64,000 bases of DNA from Meghimatium bilineatum. Its lineage: Eukaryota > Mollusca > Gastropoda > Stylommatophora > Philomycidae. Below are positions 43,085-54,400 of the stretch, piece by piece (position 1 is the stretch's first letter; each line of letters opens with the position of its first letter). A model generated the notes under the pieces. That model saw only the letters and a list, made by a program, of their open reading frames with translations, was not told the DNA's origin and searched no databases. The DNA is taken from NCBI GenBank assembly GCA_034231615.1, contig CM067307.1, positions 7,991,013-8,055,012 on the forward strand, written 5' to 3'. The position numbers and the translations under genes are program-made.

Positions 43085-43240
43085 CAGAGACGTACTAATA
43101 TAAAGATAAGACAGAGGGACTTGCTAAGACAAGACAGAGGGACTTCTGATATAACATAGACAAGACAAAGGGACTTGCTGATCAAACAAAGACGAGACAG
43201 GAGGACTTACTGATATAACAAAGATAATACAGAGGGATGT
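43085..43240. repeat. tandem repeat, about 45-bp unit, 4 copies
   Basis: Units based on AGACAAGACAGAGGGACTT + GCTGATATAACAAAG, degenerate. Confidence 0.75.
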
Positions 43241-43671
43241 TGCAATATTTAGACAGTTCCTCGTATATGATAGTCTTGGAACAAGGAACTTTTCTGATAA
43301 ATAAAACCAGATTATTATAGAATCATCATCATTAAGTGTCATCTCCGCAACAAAGGCTGCAATAGATTAGATTACAGATCATGAAAGACGACTACAGTAT
43401 AACGTATTTCACTGATGGAATAATCTACTTGTAGTATCTCTCAATTTTGTATATGTTTAGCACATGTTCTACGATTTTACTGATTATAATAGTTTTTATT
43501 TTTGGGGTGTTCTAGAAGTCTGGTATTCATCAGTATTAGCAGAGTACAATTGGGAAATTGAACATGCTGGAACTTTAATCCCTGTATGCTAGTTTTTGTG
43601 AATGATAGAATTAATGTAGTATCTGGTCAACAAGAACCACTGTTATAATTCGTGAAACTTCGTTAACTCAG

Positions 43672-43770
43672 GTGGTACGGGAACATGAGGCATTCCTCGA
43701 TGACAAGATGTTCTTCAAGATATGGTGGAGGGTGGAAGAAGATGAGGTGGGTAGAAGACAACACGGCTGA
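43672..43770 (+). CDS. possible isolated exon
   Basis: After GTTAACTCAG (AG at 43670-43671) a frame reads VVREHEAFLDDKMFFKIWWR, then VEEDE, followed by a donor-like GTGGGT at 43747 or read-through to TGA at 43768. As an internal exon it would be 75 nt, phase 0-0. The composition (Trp-Trp, acidic, no low complexity) looks like real protein. I found no neighbouring exon and do not recognise it. Confidence 0.3.
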   Translation: MVREHEAFLDDKMFFKIWWRVEEDEVGRRQHG

Positions 43771-44175
43771 ATAATATCAAGTACTGGGCTGTGTGTGAAG
43801 TTCCAAACTCATCAGGATGTTAGAGAATAGAGATGCATGGAGATCTTTCTGCATTAAATGTCTCAATGTAACACCGCTACGACCCTGATGTGTTATGGGT
43901 TTTATTATTCTGGTTTTTTAATCTGTGCTACTATTACCTCTCCAGTATTATCTAACATCCAACTACTTCATTCAATTATGTATCTCCTTCCTCAGTTCCT
44001 CAAAAATTGGTTTGGGAACAAAAATAAAACAACACAGGCAATAAAAGTAATATTCAGCATTCAATAGAAATAATAAATCTTTCACATGAAATATTGTCAA
44101 AGAAATGTAGAAAAATAAATATTGAAATTGTTTTGTAAAATGGACGGGATGTTAATATTTATTTAGCTTGTCATA

Positions 44176-44444
44176 AAAAGTAAAAGTAACCCATAGCATT
44201 TATTAATGCCGTAGGGGTGTGAGATGTTAGCGATCTCACATTTCACAGGCTCTGCAAATGAGGGCGGTAGCCATCTCCTCTCCCTCGCAGTCTTTACTTC
44301 CCGGATTAATCCGGTACCCATTTAAGGCTGGGTCGACCTGGGAGCCGTTGCGATCTGAAAACATTTCCGCCTCAACTGGGGAATGAACCCAGGACCACTC
44401 ATATGCGAAGCCAGTGCACTAACCACTGCGCTAACGCTGCTCCC
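44176..44444 (-). mobile_element. tRNA-derived SINE
   Basis: On the minus strand the element starts GGGAGCAGCGTTAGCGCAGT, with A box TTAGCGCAGTGGTTAGTGC and B box GGTCCTGGGTTCATTCC in tRNA spacing (44375-44444). About 190 bp of tRNA-unrelated body follows (GGTCGACCCAGCC, GGATTAATCCGG). A perfect 12-bp target-site duplication, TAGCTTGTCATA, flanks it (44164-44175, 44445-44456). Different from the GAA-tailed SINEs. Confidence 0.9.
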
Positions 44445-44586
44445 TAGCTTGTCATACATGCTCCTGGAAACTACTGTAACAATTTCTGTACGTCTCTATC
44501 TCTCTATGTGCTATGTCTTTTACTAATGTTGTTCTTGATTAGAAACTGGCTTCACAGCATGTGGGACATTCCCATAAGAGCCTCGC

Positions 44587-44712
44587 TCCAGCAGCCATCC
44601 CAGTGTATGTAGACTCAGAGTCCTGGTCAGGTGTTGATTGTGTGATCTTCCAGCAGCCATCCCAGTGTATGTAGACTCAGAGTCCTGGTCAGGTGTTGAT
44701 TGTGTGATCTTC
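44587..44712. repeat. tandem duplication, about 63-bp unit, 2 copies
   Basis: CAGCAGCCATCCCAGTGTAT...GTGATCTTC occurs twice in a row at the 3' end of the RNase H fragment. Confidence 0.9.
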
Positions 44713-45136
44713 GGGACTTTCCAAAAAATTTACTTTTCCTTCCTCACCTCTAGATACTCCCATTTCTAACATTCTCTGTATGTGTGTTTTCTCAGCCTCA
44801 TTGATATCTGCATCTTGAAATGAATTTATAACTGCCTTCATTAAGTCTGCTTTATCTCTTCTCAACACTGTGCCGTCTATCGCCGCATTGCCAGCCAATA
44901 AGTTGTCTCTCTCGTTTCCTCTGACCCCAGCATGACCAGGGCAGTATATCCATGTAATGCTCTGGACAACTGAGTTGTTCAATAAGTCCCACCATTCTTT
45001 TCTTAGCATGAACTTTTCTATCTTGCGCAACATGTTTTGAGAGTCTGTGAGTATTACCGAGTGTGTTGATGTATCAGTTATCAGCCAATTAAGTGCTGCT
45101 GTAACTCCCTCTATCTCCATCCTCATGCTCGATGTG
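44689..45136 (-). pseudogene. LINE-type RNase H fragment
   Basis: The frame reads SMRMEIEGVTAALNWLITD, then VILTDSQNMLRKI, WIYCPGHAGVRGNERDNLLA and a C-terminal THIQRMLEMGVSRGE. The RNase H E, D, H and D positions are present, but the first strand (TDGS) is missing. The family differs from the I/Nimb copies (44689 vs 433). A short plus-strand relative lies at 47640-47815. Confidence 0.75.
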
Positions 45137-45139
45137 ACA

Positions 45140-45715
45140 GTGGAATATGCTTAAAGATTTCTCAACCAACTCTCTATCGTCTTACATTTTCTGTGAAAAT
45201 ACTACTGAGATATATGAACTCCAATACTTGTTTTACTCCTATGTTGTCTATCTGTATATTGAAAGGGCTCTTTCTTTACTATTGCCATTATTTCGCAATA
45301 ATGAAATGTCTGTTTGTGTTAATATTTCTAGAACTGGCAATTGTTATTTCAAATAAAACACAAGTACAATTATTGGACGGAATAAGTATGTGAAACATTA
45401 GCAAATAAAACTTATGAACAAGTACATACAATCTTCATATATATGGATTTCAAACATGTAACAAACAAGACTTATGTAATAAATAGCATTCTCAGACCTG
45501 GACTAAGACATTATCTCTTTATCGCCGGTAAAACTGAGACTTAGACCCACTCATTGTGCCAGTACGTCAATAAATTTATTTTTAAAGTGACCTAAATATG
45601 CTACAGCAGGACAAGAAAATCATTAAGGATATAAAGAGTGAAGTTATTTTGTGACTTCAACATGTGACCAGATTTTTAGCTTGTTTCACATATTAAGAAT
45701 AATTTTAATCATAAT
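45140..45715. other. AT-rich intergenic sequence
   Basis: No supported gene or repeat. Confidence 0.35.
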
Positions 45716-45727
45716 TTGGTCACATTC

Positions 45728-46001
45728 TTCTTCTGCATTCGTTCTCAAACTCCTGCAGATTAGCAAGATGTAGTTCAGAGAACGGAATGCGCTGAGTCAC
45801 GGTTTACAGCATGGCTGCGATATCTGCGCCTTTCATCCTGACACATCTGACTTCAGCATGGCTTTGGGTCACTGACCCTATATTGGATGGGACAACCAAC
45901 ACCATCCCATAACCTCCTTAGTCGCCTCTTACGACATGCATGGAAGGTAAACGGTGTTGCTATTCTTTGCTCCCCTTTTGAGCCCCGGCAACACACGGGG
46001 G
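45728..46001 (-). mobile_element. GAA-tailed SINE, group 2 (best copy)
   Basis: Nearly complete copy, minus strand from CCCGTGTGTTGCCGGGGC to GAACGAATGCAGAAGAA, flanked by the perfect 10-bp duplication GGTCACATTC (45718-45727, 46002-46011). Confidence 0.9.
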
Positions 46002-46144
46002 GGTCACATTCATTTGTGGAATGAAAGTCGATTCTAGAAATATGGAAAATAGGTCATCAAAAATGTGACGAAGTGAGCAAAATAGGAAGTAATTATATTG
46101 AATTCAGTAAACAACATTAATTTTTTGCTCAAACTGGCCAGGTT

Positions 46145-46316
46145 TTTGGTTTTGAAAATGTCATCTTTTCACTATAAATACAGCTATGAAATACATTATA
46201 TTTCACTATAAATACAGCAATGAAATACATTATATTTCACTATAAATACAGCTATGAAATACATTATATTTCACTATAAATACAGCTATGAAATATATTA
46301 TATTTTACTATAAATT
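46145..46316. repeat. 34-bp tandem repeat, 5 copies
   Basis: Unit TTTCACTATAAATACAGCTA + TGAAATACATTATA. Confidence 0.94.
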
Positions 46317-46667
46317 TGTATACCCACTATAAAACCTATAAAGATTAATAGGCTGACAACTTGCACATATATTCTGTATACTGTAAAGAACATATACAAG
46401 TTTTTAAGTAATATGCCTGTAATGATTTTCCATATTTACCCGTAGTATTTAATATATTCTTTATTTTTTAATCAAGTTTTAATCAAAATAAAACATTCAC
46501 GGGATATTTTGGACTTAAATACAGAATGATCCTTCTAGAATTTGACAGGGATTGGTAACCTGTACTAGTTGGCACATATGCAAATGCTAGCAATAAACAT
46601 TATTTAACATTAAGTTTTCAAGTATTTACATATAAAATTGTTTCCACTTTTTATACAAAATACTTAT

Positions 46668-47005
46668 TACAATTTCCTATAGAAAACAAACAAACCAACC
46701 AACAAACAGTAGAAGCCATCAATAACATCAAATAAAATTTCCTATGGAAAGTGCTTATACAAACCAACAAATGGCAGATACCATCAATAACATCAAATAA
46801 AATTTCCTATGGAAAGTGCTTACATAAACCAACAAATGGCAGATACCATCAATAACATCAAATAAAATTTCCTATGGAAAGTGCTTATACAAACCAACAA
46901 ATGGCAGATGCCATCAATAACCTTATATAAAGTTTCTTATAGAAAGTACTTAGACAAACCACTAAATGGCAGATACCATCATATAAGATTTCCTATGGAA
47001 TGAAA
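46668..47005. repeat. minisatellite, about 64-bp unit, 5 copies
   Basis: Unit AAATTTCCTATGGAAAGTGC + TTATACAAACCAACAAATGG + CAGATACCATCAATAACATCAAAT, with decay toward the right. Confidence 0.93.
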
Positions 47006-47635
47006 AAAAAAACATAGAGAACTATAAATTCTTGTACCTCCATACCAGTACAATTTAACCTTTAGAGCTCTGGATTAAAATTACGCAATTTTTCTCCTGC
47101 ACCAGGATTCTTTTTGAAAAATTTGTGTTATTTATGGTGAGTGTTTGGTAAACGCAAAAACTTTTTTATTTGTGAAGATATCAAAATAATTTTTACACAT
47201 GTAAATAATGGCGTGAATAATGAATATAATTGTGTTTTGTTGCTGTTGTATGTATGATATGGCAGTTGTGAGCAAGTTGTGAAGTTGAAAATTGGGGGAA
47301 AAATCTCACAACGTCATTTTAGAAATAGCAAATATAATTTCTTGACGACCCTAATACTTGAGCAATATGTAGCACACATTGATAAACTCCTCCTAAATAC
47401 ATATTCTTGTTATATATTTATATATGTTGTTTCATATCCAAACTATTATAATATGGACTGAAAAAACTACCGTAATAAAACATGAAGAAATCAGATACAA
47501 TATCCGTTCGTTCAAGGCCGATGCAACGTTTTTATTTTAAATGCCAACATATGGCATGCTGATACATGTGTTGACTGGTAAAGCCTTGGTGAACGGCACC
47601 GAGATAAGAAGAGACAGGATTTAATTTATTAGAGC
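47006..47635. other. AT-rich intergenic sequence
   Basis: No gene supported. A frame at 47279-47461 is short and has no homology that I recognise. Confidence 0.35.
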
Positions 47636-47639
47636 AGTC

Positions 47640-47815
47640 GCGGATACCCTACGAGAAGAAAGTTGAACGAGACAATATACATATTCAGAGAATGGTAGAA
47701 ATGGGAGTGACTAGAGGTGCTAGGAGAAAGTGCTCCCTCTCTGGAAAGATCAGAAGAACGTGTAATCAACAACTGACTGGGACACTGAGCGTATACACTT
47801 TTAGATGACTGATAT
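47640..47815 (+). mobile_element. small LINE fragment related to 44689-45136
   Basis: The frame reads ETIYIFREW-type, then RMVEMGVTRGARRKCSLSGK and IRRTCNQQL. RMVEMGVTRGA corresponds to RMLEMGVSRGE of the minus-strand RNase H fragment, so the two are related copies in opposite orientation. Confidence 0.55.
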
Positions 47816-48004
47816 GAGAACCCTATATAAACATGATCTTTCTGTCATTATGAGTTTACGTTTATTTTTTTTTTGATGTGATTGTATATGCTTGACATTA
47901 ATAGCGCAGTTATGGAATGATAATCATTTTGTATAATACTATTTTGGTGTTCATGTTCACATTTTTGTTTTGGTATATAGATCTCAAGATCTAATATCTA
48001 TAGA

Positions 48005-48095
48005 TCTAACATCTGCCCAAGTACACGAAAGACTATACTGCCCAAGTACATGAAATGCTATACTGCCCCAGTACATGAAATACTATGGTGCTTAA
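48005..48095. repeat. 26-bp tandem repeat, 3 copies
   Basis: Unit TGCCCAAGTACATGAAATGC + TATACT. Confidence 0.8.
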
Positions 48096-48624
48096 GCCCA
48101 TATGTTGAATTTCTTCTGTGCTTTTACCTTTCTTTTTTCCATTTGCTGATATAATTCATTTATTTTTTCCTTTTGCTGATATAATGCCTTTCTTTTTTCC
48201 TTTTGATGATATGATGCCTCTGGTAAGTGAACTCCTCACCTTTTTATTGGTTGACCATTGATGAAAGTCATGATCATTCTTTCTTCTTTAATGATGGTCA
48301 TTAACTCAGTATTTTTAGACAAATTAATCAATGTCTTTATTCTTAAAATACTGAAATAAATCTCTAAAAACAAGAAAGTGCCATAATTCTAAAAATACAA
48401 ACAAGATCCTAAAAAAAAAGTTAACATTCTACTAAAAATGGCAAATTTTGTAAAGCTCTTTAAAAATCTCATTATAGTGAGGGAATAAAAAAATTTTGTT
48501 CAAATATAATTGTTTTCCATCAAATTGTGTGTAATATATTTTACCACAATCTAACAAAGAATTGAGATTTTTGTTTTGGTGTTTTCAAATTGGCAATCCT
48601 ATAATCCTGAAGTGCTATGAGTTG

Positions 48625-48700
48625 AATAGATCTAATCAAGTTACATGACAGTTATGATGACTAGATCTATAGATCTAATCAAGTTACATGACAGTTATGA
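48625..48700. repeat. tandem duplication, 38-bp unit, 2 copies
   Basis: TAGATCTAATCAAGTTACAT + GACAGTTATGA occurs twice. Confidence 0.85.
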
Positions 48701-48726
48701 AATCACCCATGTTTTCCATGAATCCA

Positions 48727-48866
48727 AAAGGGGAGCAAATGTATGGCAACACTGTATTTGTCATGAATGTTGTAAGAAGCTACTAAAGAGGTTTTTGCGG
48801 GTGGAGTTGGCTGTCCCATCCCATAGCGGGTCAAAATGATCTGGAGTCATTCTGAAGTTTGATGTG
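48727..48866 (+). mobile_element. GAA-tailed SINE, group 2, head and middle only
   Basis: AAAGGGGAGCAAATGTATGG, GGAGTTGGCTGTCCCATCCC and CATTCTGAAGTTTGATGTG match group 2. Truncated 20 bp before a group 1 insertion. Confidence 0.7.
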
Positions 48867-48886
48867 TAAAGTTGGAAGATGAGGAT

Positions 48887-49040
48887 CCTGTCAAAGACGG
48901 GTGTGTTGGGCCATTGGTGTAAATAAAAAAGATGACTTCATTCTCTGGACTACATCTTGCTGGAAATCTAATGGGATGATTGTCCTGCTTCAAGAGATAT
49001 CCAACGAGAGTTTGAGAATGAACACTGAAGTAGAAAAAGA
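48887..49040 (+). mobile_element. GAA-tailed SINE, group 1
   Basis: Complete copy with the perfect 11-bp target-site duplication AAGATGAGGAT (48876-48886, 49041-49051). Confidence 0.88.
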
Positions 49041-49051
49041 AAGATGAGGAT

Positions 49052-49283
49052 ATTGCAAAAGTAAAACTTCACTGCCTGGCATTGGAAAAAAAAGTAAAAC
49101 TTCACTGCCTGGCATTGGGAAAAAGTAAAACTTTACTGCCTGGCATTGGGAAAAAGTAAAACTTCACTGCCGGGCATTGGAAAAAATAAAACTTCACTGC
49201 CTGGCATTGGAAAAAGTAAAACTTCACTGCTTGGCATTGGAAAAAAAGTAAAACTTCACTGCTTGACATTGGAAAAAAGTGAC
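49052..49283. repeat. 30-bp minisatellite, 8 copies
   Basis: Unit AAAAGTAAAACTTCACTGCC + TGGCATTGGA. Starts at the downstream target-site duplication of the SINE at 48887. Confidence 0.94.
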
Positions 49284-49841
49284 AAATTTATACTTCTTCA
49301 AGGTTCTCAAAGAAAAAAATATCAAGAACATAACAGTTTTCACACATCTAAACAAGTTCTGCTAAAGGTATAGGCCTACTACACCTTCTCCACCAATGGT
49401 AGTCTTGAAGCAAGACTGGCGCCTGTATTATTTATTAAAATCAGAAAACAACAAAAATTTAACAGGCAATGAATAATACTGAGCATACAACAAAAATCCT
49501 AACAATATTTTGATGGAATGTACCTGGAATAGTAAAACAAATTGCCAGGAAGGATAAGTGTTAAAGCCATGCCTTTATATAATTTAAATAAAATATTCAT
49601 GTCCAAACTTGGTCACATATTCTCTCATTCTGAAATATAACAGCAAATATTTTTATGTTGACCACCTCCCCCAGTAACAGGGAATGGTAGTCATATAGCT
49701 TGCAATGTCACAGTGTTGTGAGATATAACCTACCTCACACTACCTAGCTCCAGTTTTCTTATGGTGAAGTGGTCAGTGCTTTTTCTTGTGTTTACTATCC
49801 CAATTGTGCTAGGTTGACCACTCTGGGTTTTCAAATCAAAA

Positions 49842-49999
49842 CTCCACCAAAGACGGATATATCAGGTCACTGGTGCAAATAAATCAATGACATCCCATTT
49901 CCTTTCTATGGATTACATCCTGTTGGAAATCTAGTAGGATCATTGTCCTGCTACAAGAGATATTCAGTGGGAGTTTGAGAATGAACGTTGAAGAAGAAG
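49842..49999 (+). mobile_element. GAA-tailed SINE, group 1
   Basis: Complete copy flanked by the 9-bp duplication AAATCAAAA (49833-49841, 50000-50008). Confidence 0.85.
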
Positions 50000-50190
50000 A
50001 AATCAAAATATTGAACTTATCCATTCTCCAGTACTAATGTCTATAATGCCTAGTATATCTTAGTCCACGCTAATATTTATTCTTGTCGAGGAACATTATT
50101 TAAGAACAAATACAAATCTGTTATTAAATAATTCAAGAAAATATTATACAGTGATGTTTATATGTCAAGGGATTCATATCAAAATTCTAT

Positions 50191-50350
50191 CTTCTTCTTC
50201 GTCGTTCATTCTCAAACTCCCAACTGGATCTGCCTTACAGCAGAACCATGGTCTTACTATATTTCCAGCAGGATGTAGTCCAGAGAATGGAAATGCGTTG
50301 TGTCGCCGTTTTATTTGTGCCCGTGTCCCGACACATCCATCTTCGGCTGG
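50191..50350 (-). mobile_element. GAA-tailed SINE, group 1
   Basis: Complete copy. CTTCTTCTTCGTCGTTCATT through CACATCCATCTTCGGC. Flanks are similar but no exact duplication is visible. Confidence 0.85.
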
Positions 50351-50484
50351 AAAAAATTATATAACTCTATTATTATTTACTAACCTAGACCCTAAAGCAT
50401 CTTCAGGTAGAACATCCATGAAAGTTATAATGAACGTAATGACTGCCACCATCTTTCTGATTGTCACCACTTCAACACCAAATT

Positions 50485-50645
50485 CTTCTTCTACAGCGTT
50501 CATTCTCAAACTCCCGCTAGATCTCTTTTGTAGCAGGACAATGGTTCTACCAGATTTCTAGCAGAACGAAATGCAGAGAATGGAAATGCATAGTGTCGCC
50601 GTTTTATTTGCACCAATGGCACGACACATCCATCTTCAGCAGTAA
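50485..50645 (-). mobile_element. GAA-tailed SINE, group 1
   Basis: Complete copy 135 bp from the previous one, in the same orientation. Confidence 0.83.
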
Positions 50646-50649
50646 CCCT

Positions 50650-50860
50650 ATATAACTGTCACCATCTTTCCACCCTGATTGTCACCACCTTCAACCCCAT
50701 ATGACTGTCACTATCTTTCCACCCTGCCTGTTTGTCACCACCTTCAACCCCATATGACTGTCACCATCTTTCCATCTTACTTGATTGCCTCTTTCCACCA
50801 TACTTGACAGTCACCATCTTTCCGTCATACACTGAATGTCATCTTTCCACCATGTTTAAC
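50650..50860. repeat. degenerate tandem repeat, TGTCACCATCTTTCCACC unit
   Basis: Five to six units of 35-55 bp, diverged. Confidence 0.75.
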
Positions 50861-51307
50861 TAAGAACTAGAGATGAATGTCCACCGGGTTTACATAAAAT
50901 GTGAAATATAACTATAAAAAGTCCTATACTCACCTCCATATTAGCATATTACTGAATGATAATAATGTCACAAAACACTTTGATTTATATAACATCAAGT
51001 ATTACACTTGACATTATTTTGTGAACAAGTATCAAGTTTAACAGCTCCATTTCTAACATAAATACATAGCAAAGCTAGTATGGGGATACAGAAAAAAATA
51101 CTAACTAACAATCTTGAGAGAAAAAGGTAATAAAATAGCTTGATATCTTGTCAGCACTAACCTAGTCTGATGTAAATCTTGAGAGAGAGAGAAAACAGTC
51201 AAAATTACACACGATTCAGTAAAGAGTCATTAGTTATATTTACAAGACGTGGGCTCACAGCATCCATCTTGAATATATTACCCATGATTTCTGCAAAGAA
51301 AGAGTTC

Positions 51308-51496
51308 TCACTGAGCAATCTGTTGTTGCTGAATCTGGGAAACTGGCTGTTGATGCTGCTGCACTTGGAGTTGTCTCTGCTGCTGCTGTTGTTGATCAAA
51401 CATGTGGTACACCTTCTTGGCAACCTCATAGACATATTTAATGTCTGGACGCTGGTCAGGGTCTGGGTTAATGCACATATTCACCAAAGAACGCAG
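51308..51496 (-). CDS. NEK6/7 terminal exon with Gln-rich tail
   Basis: The acceptor is TATGTGTTACAG (AG at 51498-51497). Stop TGA at 51310-51308. Encodes [20 protein letters not shown], then [14 protein letters not shown], then a tail of about 29 residues with 17-18 Gln, ending QQQQIAQ. Vertebrate NEK6/7 end a few residues after this helix. Confidence 0.93.
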   Translation of the reverse strand: MRSLVNMCINPDPDQRPDIKYVYEVAKKVYHMFDQQQQQQRQLQVQQHQQPVSQIQQQQIAQ

Positions 51497-54400
51497 CTGT
51501 AACACATACAAAATTTATGAAACTGAAGAACTTTATATAATTATGTTTAGTGCAGTAATCTTACATCATTCTGCAACCTTTTCACAATATTTGTATTGGA
51601 AGCCTGTCTGGCACAGTTAATAAATTGTCATTGACACAACTCATATTCTTAACATTGAAACTATTCTAATGAAGTCAAAGATTCCTTGGGTAAATGATAT
51701 CCCTAACATTGACACTATTCTAATACATGTGCATTAGAATAGTGTCAATGTTAGGGATATCATTTCCCCAAGGAATCTTTGACTGCATTAGAATGTGTCA
51801 ATGTTAGGGATATCATTTCCCCAAGGAATCTTTGACTTCATTAGAATGTGTCAATGTTAGGGATATCATTTTCCCAAGGAATCTTTGACTTCATTAGAAT
51901 AGTGTCAATGTTACGGATATCATTTTCCCAAGGAATCTTTGACTTCATTAGAATAGTGTCAATGTTAGGGATATCATTTCCCCAAGGAATCTTTGACTTC
52001 ATTAGAATAGTGTCAATGTTAGGGATATCATTTCCCCAAGGAATCTTTGACTTCATTAGAATGTGTCAATGTTAGGGATATCATTTCCCCAAGGAATCTA
52101 TGACTTCATTAGAATGTGTCAATATTAGGGATATCATTTACCCAAGGAATCTTTGACTTCATTAGAATGTGTCAATGTTAGGGATATCATTTCCCCAAGG
52201 AATCTTTGACTCCATTAGAATAGTGTCAATGTTAGGGATATCATTTCCCCAAGGAATCTTTGACTTCATTAGAATGTGTAAATGTTAGGGATATCATTTT
52301 CCCAAGGAATATTTGACTTCATTAGAATAGTGTCAATGTTAGGGATATCATTTTCCCAAGGAATCTTTGACTCCATTAGAATAGTGTCAATGTTAGGGAT
52401 ATCATTTCCCCAAGGAATCTTTGACTGTGGGCCGACACGATTACCAACACCATGTCATGGACTATCAGAAAATGTAATACTATCTGCTCTTAATAAAAGG
52501 TAAAGGTAGGTCCCATGATAGCAACCTGCCATTGGGTATCAAGATAACTCTTCATGTACTAAACTCCTTATTAAAGCGCCCAAAAAAAATCCCATTTATT
52601 TGCCCTTACTTCTGCATTCATTCCTAAACTTCTGCTAATTAACATAAAGCAGTTATGGATGCATCGTTTTATGTTTTACAGTTTGGCTGTGACATCTCTG
52701 CATATCAACCTGACACATCCAACTTTAGCATAGCATTTTTGGTCATTGATCTTTCTTAACCAACCCCATGCCCAACCTCCTTAGCCAACTCTTACAACAT
52801 GCATTTAAAAAAGTCAGTGTTACTTTTCTCTGCCACCCTTTGGCTCCTGAGAACACACAAGCACTGCCTAGCTTATCAAAAACACTTATAATATTTAATT
52901 TTTTCTAGCCTTGCTTTAAAAAAAACAATATGCATGTATCTGCCCAGTCCAGAAGGAAAAAAAGAGGAATGTACCTGCTCGGAATAACAATCTGCTGGCA
53001 AGGGAGGGTAATCACATTGCTCAATCTTCTTACACAAAGAAAATAAATTCATCTTGTCTCCATAAAAAGGTGACTGCAAAGCTGCCATCTGAAACAAATC
53101 AAAGAAATATCCAGAAATAGCTACAGAGAGGTATCTGAACAAAATAACACACAGATTATCTACGCTAGTGCATCTGCTGTGGTAGCTTTTTTTTTCTTTT
53201 CTACACCAGCTCTCAAACCCCTGTAGATTAGCAAAATTTAGCCTGGAGAACAGAATACATTATGGTTTACAGCTTGGCAACAATATCTGTGCCTGTTGGT
53301 CTGACTTCAGCATAGTTTCTGGGTCACTTGGCCCTCGCCTCTTACAACTTGAATGGCAGGTAACATTGTCACTATTCTTTGCTCTCCTTTTGGGCTCTGG
53401 CAACACTTGAGCAAGGTTGGAGTAATTTTAGTAAAAGTACATTTTGTTGTTGGTTTACAAAAGTGCAGCAATATTTAGCGAAGCACATTATTTTGTGCAT
53501 TTGTTGTCATTTTCTTTGAAAAGCTAAAAGACACACCTAACCTTCCTTAATCTCCTCTTATATATGTATACATAATAGTAATAGACTTAATATGATTTCT
53601 TCTGCTTTTAGTAACACACTGATGAGTCAAAGTGTTTAAGTGCTACTCTCATAACTTTTATAACTAAATCATAGTTATATTCCTCTCACATAACTAAAAA
53701 TGAGAATTATAAAATGCTACATCTATTCTATATTAATGTATGGCTCAGAAACATGGACAATGAACAAACAACTCTTGAAACAGAATTGATGCCTTTAAGA
53801 TGTGGATATATAGAAAAATAGGGAGAACATCATGGAAAGATAAGAAAACAAACAAAGAGGTTCTAACAACACTTTGTATGAAAAAAAAACCGATTATATT
53901 GTCTATTGTTTTTTAAAACTGGTTGATAGCATCCACACTTGCCGTTAAGCGTAGGGGTAGGAGCTGTAAGTTTCAAAACCAGATGTGATGCCTCAGTTGT
54001 ACTGAGTCCATGTTTGTGGAGGGTGGTCGTGATGTTATCGATCCATCTCTTTCTCAGTCTTCCCTTTGCTCTGTATCCCGCTGACCGTTTGTTATAAGCT
54101 CTCAGTGGTATTTGGCTTGGGTCCATTCTGATAAGGTGACCAAACCACTTTATCTGCTGACGTTCTATATATTCGATACAAGGCATTGTTCCTACTGTTT
54201 TTCTGAAACCTTCATAATTTCGTACTCTGAGCAGTTTGGTGACCATAGCTGCTTTTCTTAAACACTTTATCTCACATGTGATAATTTTTCTCTGCTGCGA
54301 GGTTGTTAAAGACCATGTTTGTCATTGGTAACAAAGTGTTGGTATTAAAATTGTAGATATTATCTGTCTATTTATGTCCATATTGATTTTTGGATGCAGG

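Noticed and set aside
44375-44444. Possible functional tRNA gene
   Set aside because: A and B boxes are present, but the sequence is part of a 269-bp unit with target-site duplications and does not form a complete tRNA cloverleaf with anticodon arm that I can support.
51179-51502. Plus-strand Leu-rich frame
   Set aside because: Antisense shadow of the NEK terminal exon.
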